From Glycomyces amatae (GTDB lineage Bacteria > Actinomycetota > Actinomycetes > Mycobacteriales > Micromonosporaceae): a DNA stretch of 64,000 bases. Shown here in pieces: positions 58,266 through 64,000 of this stretch. The notes beneath the pieces are model-generated. The model was not told where the DNA came from, did no database searches, and saw only the letters and a list, made by a program, of their open reading frames with translations. The position numbers were made by a program, and so were the translations under genes. The stretch's first letter is position 1. Each line of letters starts with the position of its first letter. The stretch lies in the NCBI RefSeq assembly GCF_020991375.1, contig NZ_JAJLQZ010000019.1, positions 1-64,000 on the forward strand, in the 5' to 3' direction.

Positions 58266-58702
58266 CTCTGTGGCGGCAACGTGGATGCCGTGGCGGCACC
58301 TGGGGGCGTTCGCGCCAGCTCGGTCCGTTGCTCATCCACGTTCCAGAGCCCACCGGGTCGCGTGAACGCCTCGCGAGCGCGGATGCGGATTCAGGACAAC
58401 GAGGCGACTACCGTGTCCTTGCCGTACATAAACCAACGCAATGTTGTTATATCGTCAACGATGTATGCACATCGTCATGGCCCACCGCGTTGACGCCTCC
58501 GATAATGACGATCCGGGCTCCGCCCGGAGCAGCCACACACCCAACCCTGCGCCAGTCCGCATCTGTCTCAACGCTTTATGTGACCCTCGAATGAGGCCGC
58601 CCGCCGCTTCGCCAGGTTGTGTTGCGAAGCGGCAGGCAGTTCCCGTTCTGAGCACCGGTCCCCTCGACTTGGAACGAGATCGGATCGGTCATACGGTCCG
58701 AG
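58266..58702. other. Non-coding stretch with a variant ACGACA-ATTG box
   Basis: CAATGTTGTTAT (58439-58450) is a weaker version of the box found in element A and at 45190, reading ATAACAACATTG on the minus strand. A short hairpin, CCGGGC-TCC-GCCCGG, lies near 58513-58527. No gene is supported. Confidence 0.4.
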
Positions 58703-59176
58703 CTACCACCACCCGGTCTGGTGATCGGGGTGGCACGGCCGCTCCTCGTGATAGTCGAGCCTGGCGCAGGCCTTAAACGCCCGGTCGCTCGACGACGACG
58801 CATAGAACAACCGGGAGACACCGTCCCACGCGCCGTCCGCGCCGCAGGAGACGTCGACGATGCGGTCGCCGTTCAAGTCGACCTTCATGACCACGCCCGA
58901 GACCACGTCCGCGTTCAGGACGCGCGCCCACCCCACGAGCTGCCCGTTCCGATAGCCGGCACGGAGTTGGATGGTGCCTCTGGAGGTGGTGAGGCTGCGG
59001 ACGGTGTGCTTCCCGGTGATGAGCGAGTTCCCTTCGGCTCCGCCGCTCACGCCGAAACAGGTTTGCTGCACAGCGACGTCACCGGCCGCGGTCGTCGGTA
59101 CGGCGGCTGCAGCCGCCGCCGGGATGGACAGGATGAGCGCGGCCGCTACGGCGAGCGCTGGAAAGATCCGTTTCAT
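58703..59176 (-). CDS. Secreted hypothetical protein, 157 aa
   Basis: MKRIFPALAVAAALILSIPAAAAAA is a clear Sec signal peptide. The mature part has Cys residues and a beta pattern (TVRSLTTSRGTIQLRAGYRNGQLVGWARVLN, VVMKVDLNGDRIVDVSCGADGAW). GAGAGGAC precedes ATG 59176. It resembles small secreted actinomycete proteins of unknown role. Confidence 0.82.
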   Translation of the reverse strand: MKRIFPALAVAAALILSIPAAAAAAVPTTAAGDVAVQQTCFGVSGGAEGNSLITGKHTVRSLTTSRGTIQLRAGYRNGQLVGWARVLNADVVSGVVMKVDLNGDRIVDVSCGADGAWDGVSRLFYASSSSDRAFKACARLDYHEERPCHPDHQTGWW

Positions 59177-59792
59177 GGCGGTGTCCTCTCGTGAAGGTGC
59201 AAGGCTGCCGCTGACCGTGACAGGTCGGTGCTCGCTCAGGGAGGTCAACACGACCCCGAGTCAAGCGGCGGCATTGCCGGACCAAGGTGTGCCCTGACCG
59301 TCCGGTACGTCGCGCCTGTGACCAGATGACAGACCCGCATATGTTGGATGACTTCGTTGCATTATGGAGCGAATGGCGTATCACGGTCATCCGTTGAGCG
59401 GCGTAGTTGTTCCTACGTCAGATCGCGTAGTGTGCCCGTCGCGGTGAGTAAATCATGCTGAACCGCGTTGCGCGACATGGCTATGGGCTGTCTGCTTGCT
59501 GAACGTTGACACTCCATGAGGGGACGTGATCTTCGGGCTCTCGGACCTGTGCGCCGGGGTGATGACCCCGATGCCCGGGAGATTGCCCCGCTGCGCAGCA
59601 GGCGAACGTGGTCCGGTACCTGCTGTCCGCCTTACGCGAACGTGAAGTCCACCAGAGTAGTACTGTCCGGGTATCTCTCTAAGTGATGATGCTGTTACGT
59701 TCTGCTATCTGGCGTCTCGGCGTCTGGATTGCGAGCGAAGTTGCAAGAGAACGCAAGCCGCAACTGATGATGCGTATGAAATCATCGACAGC
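59177..59792. other. Non-coding stretch with a possible transposase remnant
   Basis: Around 59527-59650 the plus strand reads VIFGLSDLCAGVMTPMPGRLPRCAAGERG, which faintly resembles the N-terminus of IS701-type transposases. A short frame MLDDFVALWSEWRITVIR (59341-59397) is also present. Neither is supported as a gene. Confidence 0.3.
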
Positions 59793-60122
59793 ATGCCCTC
59801 AGTTTCCCTCCTTCGCTTCTCTCGCCCGTCATGGAGATATCGGGATGCGATTCGCTCCTACCGCCTGGAGATCGACGGAGTCGAGCGCGGTTTCATCAAG
59901 GCTGGCGGAGAGTTTTTCCTCCAGGTTCCTTCCGGGGCCCACACGGTTCAAGCTCGGCTTGATTGGAGCGGCAGCCGTTCACTGACCATCAACGCTGAAC
60001 CCGACCAAACCATACATATTCGCGTCGAACCGAACGGCTGCGTCCTGCGTGCTTTCTACCAGGTGTTCACCAGGCAATCCTGGATTCGAATCTCGCAGAT
60101 CGATACCCCTCTTGCTGTGTAG
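59793..60122 (+). CDS. Hypothetical protein truncated by an IS element, 109 aa
   Basis: YRLEIDGVERGFIKAGGEFFLQVPSGAHTVQARLDWSGSRSLTINAEPDQTIHIRVEP is a compact beta-rich domain of a kind found in small actinobacterial membrane or envelope proteins. The stop codon (60120-60122) lies within the left inverted repeat of the IS701-family element, so the original C-terminus (often a membrane helix) has been cut off. Confidence 0.65.
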   Translation: MPSVSLLRFSRPSWRYRDAIRSYRLEIDGVERGFIKAGGEFFLQVPSGAHTVQARLDWSGSRSLTINAEPDQTIHIRVEPNGCVLRAFYQVFTRQSWIRISQIDTPLAV

Positions 60123-61654
60123 TACCGTTCGGGTTTCGCGTTGAGTCATGCGGCGAGCACAAGTCGAAGCCGGGCTTGGTGGTGGTGCCAGCGGGCGTGG
60201 GCCTGGTATCGCCGTCGCCAGATCGACCATTGCGCCTGGCGCGCTTCGGAATCTGGCGGGGAGTGCGCGATGAGAACGGCAAGGCGGGCGCGGATCTCGT
60301 AGCGGCTGGGCGGGAGCGGAGGCAGGTCGGCTGGGATCTGCTGGCCTGGTTGTTTCGGCAAGTGGAGCGCATCGTCCCATGTAGATCGTTTGTTCTCAGC
60401 GGCCTCGACGAGGGTGTAGACGAGCATCGCCATGATGGCCAGAGCCAGGTGCCGGTGGAGCGCAGCCCAGCATCGGACCTGGTAGGCATCCATGCAGGCC
60501 AGTTGCTTGGCATTGCGGTGAATCTCCTCGATCGGCTAACGGCGACCGACGATCCGCAGAAACACTGACGGCGGACAGCGGGCTCCTTCTGGTGCGGCGC
60601 ACAGGTAGAAGCCGATCTTCTCGCAGTCTCTCTCAGGCGTGCGGCGGCGCATCAGCAGCGTCGTACCGTCAGCCAAGCCCAGGTGTGCCCACTGGTAGAG
60701 CCGCATACCTTTCGATCCGGTCCCGCACGAGCGGGTTTCCCAGATCAATGATGGTGCGACCGAGGCCAGGGCTTCGGCGGCCCGCAAGTGCTCGCCCGAG
60801 TCAAGGTCGATCCAGTGGTTGGACCGGACAGCCATGACGAAGCCGAGTCCTACGGCCGCGGCGACACCGCGCAGTTCGCTAGAGGCGCCGTAGACCTCGT
60901 CGCCGGCCAGCCACCGCACCAGAAGGCCCCGCTGAAGGGCGCCGGTGAGCATCTGGGCGGCCAGGGCTTAGTCGTAAAGACGGCCTGGTCGTCGACCCCG
61001 GCACCCTGGAGTTGCGCGGTGTCACTGGCCCAGCATTCGGGCAAGTAGAGCCGGAAGTCCACCCATGTCTCCACGGTCCCGTTGTCGAAGACGGCGTTCA
61101 CGATGGTCTGACAGTTCTCAAGTCGGCCGGTCACCCCTGCATGCTGGGTAGCCACTCCTACCGACGCCGAACCATGCTTGAGCATCGCCGTCTCGTCCAC
61201 GATGAACACACCCTCCTCGCCGACCGACAGATCCTGCACCACTCGCAGGTTGACCTGTTCGATCAGACCGGCGTGGCCCCAAACCGCCTCACGCAGCAGC
61301 GCCTGGAACCGGCCCGGCGTTCGGTGCCCTGATGCCTCGGCCAGACCCCACGTCGATCCCGCCTCCGGCGCGCACACCAGCGCCCGGACATAGTCGGCCC
61401 CGCATGCAGCAGTCCTGGCCTGCGCGAACACTCCACTGATCGAGTCGATGGTCTCGGTGAAGACCCTGCGTAGACCGTCATCATCAATCGCTACGCTGGC
61501 AGCAGCGACCACTTCTTCTTTATTGCTCACACAACGAAGGATGAGTAGTCGTCTTCTCGTTGCCCCGCAACATCACCGCGTCCCCATCTGACAAGGCGCC
61601 AAGCAGCTCAAAGCATCAAGACCAGCACTCACAGTGAAACCCGGACGGCACTAC
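60119..61654. mobile_element. IS701-family insertion sequence, defective
   Basis: About 1.54 kb bounded by imperfect inverted repeats: left GTAGTACCGTTCGGGTTTCG (60119-60138, continuing to 60146) and right, on the minus strand, GTAGTGCCGTCCGGGTTTCA (61654-61635, continuing to 61627). It contains one minus-strand transposase gene broken into three frames. The limits are judged from the repeats; no clear target duplication could be fixed. Confidence 0.8.
60146..61530 (-). pseudogene. IS701-family transposase, two frameshifts
   Basis: First piece (60850-61530): LRRVFTETIDSISGVFAQA, VFIVDETAMLKHGSASVGVATQHAGVTGRLENCQTIVNAV, the conserved first-Asp region. Second piece (60536-60952): WLAGDEVYGASSELRGVAAAVGLGFVMAV, the second-Asp region. 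Third piece (60146-60493): CWAALHRHLALAIMAMLVYTLVE, the C-terminal region. All are on one strand in order, but the frame changes near 60950 and near 60500-60540. Inactive. Confidence 0.85.
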
Positions 61655-61877
61655 AGGGCGAGTCCGCCAGGGGGCTCCCTCCAATGCACTCATGGTATGG
61701 CCGTGCGGGCAGCAACAAGACAGTGACGCCCATGGATGCAGTACTCACCATGACCGTGTTCGCCCCTGAGCATGACGCGTCAGAGCCAGTATCGCTGTGG
61801 CCGCCACAACCACTACGGTCCCGGTCTGAGCAGCATTAGTGACTCAGTAAGCCCCATGCTGTCCCAAGATGCAGTTC

Positions 61878-62354
61878 CTACAGCAAGATCGAGTCTGGGA
61901 TGCCAAGTTCATGCCGTCCGCACTCGTTGACGGCGTCGACGCACTTATCAATGATTGAAAAGTCGTACATTTCAATTTCCGAGATCATTTGGACTGGAAG
62001 TTTTGCCAGCTCGCTCGAAAGATTGAGAATTGAGTCAGCATACGTGCCTCCGCCTCGTGTCGACAGCATTCTCATGAAAGCGACCGCTTCTGCAAGGGCA
62101 GCGCTGAAATCTGCTTCGCTGGTTTCTTTCCGTGTCGCCACTTGCAGTACAGCAAGGGCTCGCACTGTACCGTCAAAGGTGTGCGCGAAATCGTCGCGAA
62201 CCCATCGGTCCTGCTCAATCTTATGTTGATCGCGGGAGAGTTTCAGTTGCGCTTGGCTCGACGCCAGCTGCGTACGAGCGGAATGCATAGTGGTGAAGTA
62301 CGAGACCAATGCACCGAGCAGTGCACCAACCAGCCCGAAAATACCAGCAGTCAC
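61878..62354 (-). CDS. Membrane-anchored hypothetical protein, 158 aa
   Basis: One N-terminal membrane segment (IFGLVGALLGALVSYFTT) and a charged helical region (ARTQLASSQAQLKLSRDQHKIEQDRW) precede a soluble helical domain. Base composition is lower in GC than the neighbours. No family is recognised. Its architecture resembles the protein at 6619-7182, but the sequences are not clearly related. Confidence 0.7.
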   Translation of the reverse strand: MTAGIFGLVGALLGALVSYFTTMHSARTQLASSQAQLKLSRDQHKIEQDRWVRDDFAHTFDGTVRALAVLQVATRKETSEADFSAALAEAVAFMRMLSTRGGGTYADSILNLSSELAKLPVQMISEIEMYDFSIIDKCVDAVNECGRHELGIPDSILL

Positions 62355-62406
62355 GATCGCTCCAAGGCAGTGCGGGCAGGTGGAAGCAGGAGAACGCGGC
62401 CGGCAG

Positions 62407-63012
62407 TCAAGCGACCTCTCCCATGAGCCGGCGGTGCTCGTTCACAAGCGTCACCAGTTCATCGAAGCTTTCCACAGGGAACAGCTTCACCAACTCGAGC
62501 AGATCAATGTCGGCAGTGACCGGCGTGGCGTCGACCATGGCCCGCATCAGATGACCGCGGAGCATACGGGTGACCGCGAGCTCGGCCTGCAACTTCCGTT
62601 CATGCTGGCCGAGATGCCGTGCGGTAGCCTCCTGGGTCTCGATGGCGCGGCCGATGGCACGCAGGGACGCTGCATGGACGTTCGTGAGCTCGTCCAAAGC
62701 TGTCCGAAGTGACTGCGTCTCCGCAGGGTCGATCCCCCACGTTTCGGCGCGGTCGGCGAGCAAGTCGGTGAAATTGGGGTCGGTCATCCATTCGTGCCCG
62801 GCGATGCCCGTCAGGTAAATGTCAGGTTCGCGATCGCTTTGTTGCGCGCCGTGGGACATGTCGTTGAGGGTGACGAGCGTGCCCGTGGCACGGTCCAGGC
62901 GGGCATCAATGCCGAGGTAGGTCGAGAGCGCGGGAAGCGGCTCGGCGTCGGGCCAACGTTCGTTGCGGGCGGCAACGGCGTCGGTGAGGACAGTGAAGGT
63001 CGCGTCAGTCAT
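62407..63012 (-). CDS. Hypothetical protein, 201 aa
   Basis: ATG 63012 (MTDATFTVLTDAVAARNERWPDAEPLP). Readable parts are HEWMTDPNFTDLLADRAETWGIDPAETQSLRTALDELTNVHAASLRAIGRAIETQEATARHLG, a long helical region, and LLELVKLFPVESFDELVTLVNEHRRLMGE. No domain is recognised; possibly a coiled-coil adaptor. Confidence 0.72.
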   Translation of the reverse strand: MTDATFTVLTDAVAARNERWPDAEPLPALSTYLGIDARLDRATGTLVTLNDMSHGAQQSDREPDIYLTGIAGHEWMTDPNFTDLLADRAETWGIDPAETQSLRTALDELTNVHAASLRAIGRAIETQEATARHLGQHERKLQAELAVTRMLRGHLMRAMVDATPVTADIDLLELVKLFPVESFDELVTLVNEHRRLMGEVA

Positions 63013-63101
63013 GCTCCGCACGCTAAAGCGTGCGCCCCGAACCGTCAACCGACACTTGGTGCGATGCGGAGTGAACAGCGCTCCTGCGAGAGAATCAACG
63101 A

Positions 63102-63866
63102 GTGCCGACGACGTTCACTCAACTTGCCTTGTTCGTGCTCCTGGCCCTGCCGGGCCTACCGTATCTGGCCGTGCGCCGCCGTGAACGATCCGACCTGGAC
63201 CGGTCAGTCCTTCGCGAAACCGTGAATGTGGTTGCTGCCGGATTCATCGCGGACGTGATCGCGATCTTCCCCGCATGGCTGATCGCCACCTGGTGGCCTG
63301 CAGTGGCGTTGGACGTGGGGGCACTCATCGCGAACGCACCCGCATATCTCGCACACCACTACACGCGGGCAGGCCTGTGGCTCCTGGTGGTGCTGCTCAC
63401 CGCCGCCGCGATCGCCTACAGCCTAGGGCGGCTCGTGAACTGGCGCGTACCGACACATCCGTCGTCGGGGTCGTCATGGGACTTGCTGTGCCATGGATGG
63501 CTCCAAGGACGACCGATGCGGGTTGGCTGTGAACTCGATGACGGGTCGTGGCTGGAAGGCGATCTTGGGTCGGCGAACACGGACATAACTGAGCACGCCG
63601 ACCGTGACGTGATCCTCGTGCAACCGTTGCATGCCATCGAACCTGAGCAGATGACCTTGAAGCCGCTGACGGACTTTTCGGCAGTGTGCGTGTCAGCGCG
63701 GAACATTCGGGTCTTGTACGTCACGTACCTGGACCGGCAGGCCGAGGCGACATCGTCGGCAGCAGCGGTCGTCAATCAGATTTCATCTGCTGCGGCTTCG
63801 GACGGGGCACCGACGTCGATGCCACCGGAGCATCGACCACCGGACGTTGACCGAACTCCTCTTTAA
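63102..63866 (+). CDS. DUF6338 family membrane protein, 254 aa
   Basis: TFTQLALFVLLALPGLPYLAVRRRER, ETVNVVAAGFIADVIAIFPAWLIATWW and LWLLVVLLTAAAIAYSLGRLV give three membrane segments; the cytoplasmic C-terminal domain has WDLLCHGWLQGRPMRVGCELDDGSWLEGDLGS..RDVILVQPL. This is the DUF6338 layout. GTG 63102 is the start. Its last 95 bases overlap the convergent small gene. Confidence 0.85.
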   Translation: MPTTFTQLALFVLLALPGLPYLAVRRRERSDLDRSVLRETVNVVAAGFIADVIAIFPAWLIATWWPAVALDVGALIANAPAYLAHHYTRAGLWLLVVLLTAAAIAYSLGRLVNWRVPTHPSSGSSWDLLCHGWLQGRPMRVGCELDDGSWLEGDLGSANTDITEHADRDVILVQPLHAIEPEQMTLKPLTDFSAVCVSARNIRVLYVTYLDRQAEATSSAAAVVNQISSAAASDGAPTSMPPEHRPPDVDRTPL

Positions 63867-63951
63867 CGGTCTTGCCGCTGCCATCAGGGAACACGACGCG
63901 ATCGTTCGTGCGCGTGGTCATGGCCTGCCTGCTTGCACCTTGATCTGCCAT
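63772..63951 (-). CDS. Small hydrophilic protein, 59 aa
   Basis: From ATG 63951: TRTNDRVVFPDGSGKTVKEEFGQRPVVDAPVAST. A GAGAAGAG ribosome-binding site lies upstream. It runs convergently into the DUF6338 gene with a 95-base overlap. A small partner of this kind beside DUF6338 genes is plausible, but I cannot confirm it. Confidence 0.55.
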   Translation of the reverse strand: MADQGASRQAMTTRTNDRVVFPDGSGKTVKEEFGQRPVVDAPVASTSVPRPKPQQMKSD

Positions 63952-64000
63952 AGCGGTTCTCTTCTCACACGGCTTCACGGGCGGGTGCCGTGATCGATGA

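Overview
The window is high-GC actinomycete DNA, probably from a filamentous genus. Supporting families are DUF397, DUF6221, DUF6283, DUF6338, MafI-type immunity, SARP-type and XRE-TPR regulators, an actinobacterial-style PriA, and frequent GTG/TTG starts. There are no rRNAs, tRNAs or obvious housekeeping operons. The right half has all the parts of an autonomous replicon: parA-parB with about 13 repeated palindromic sites, a primosome gene, an initiator-like gene, iteron-like repeats and paired antisense-RNA-like modules. I read it as a large plasmid or plasmid-derived region. The left half is accessory DNA rich in defence and toxin-antitoxin genes.

Regions. 1-2440: a type I-E-like CRISPR array, cut by the left edge and decaying at its right end, with no cas genes in view. 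2.5-9.4 kb: hypotheticals, an HD-domain protein, a DUF397 protein, a MazEF-like pair with a frameshifted toxin, then a minus-strand cassette of cytosine methyltransferase plus a polynucleotide kinase and 3'-phosphatase that match the two halves of T4 Pnkp. 9.5-11.6 kb: small membrane proteins with DUF6221, facing a phage-type antirepressor across a strong terminator. 12.7-19.3 kb: a decayed gene, a HEPN-motif protein, an RHH/PIN pair, several immunity-like orphans including a MafI-type protein, an IS5-family relic and a pentapeptide-repeat membrane protein. 19.4-24.5 kb: wHTH, SLOG-like and S1-domain proteins.

24.7-33.3 kb and 44-49.5 kb: many small orphan genes in operons. Four operons start with one promoter-operator-leader cassette built on TGAAGACAATTGTCTTCA, and a fifth copy of the operator precedes a tandem ribbon-helix-helix gene. 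A second, unrelated upstream element recurs three times. Two paralogous secreted, membrane-anchored proteins face each other as an inverted pair about 16 kb apart. An ArdC-type antirestriction domain lies in this regulon.

34-44 kb: the partition region. ParA and ParB overlap in an operon surrounded by GTTCAC-NNN-GTGAAC sites. 50-54.5 kb: the replication region, with a PriA-like gene, about 13 iteron-like repeats, a wHTH initiator-like gene, and two tandem modules upstream of it. Each module has a plus-strand hairpin-plus-T-run RNA opposite a minus-strand leader whose loop contains UUGGCG, the layout known from IncFII/IncI-type copy control. 54.7-64 kb: a UTRA-only and an XRE-TPR regulator, a GGDEF protein, DUF4259, a secreted protein, a dead IS701-family element that truncated a neighbour, and DUF6338.

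Limits: names rest on motif recognition by eye. Most small orphans have no assignable function, and several starts are judged from ribosome-binding sites only.
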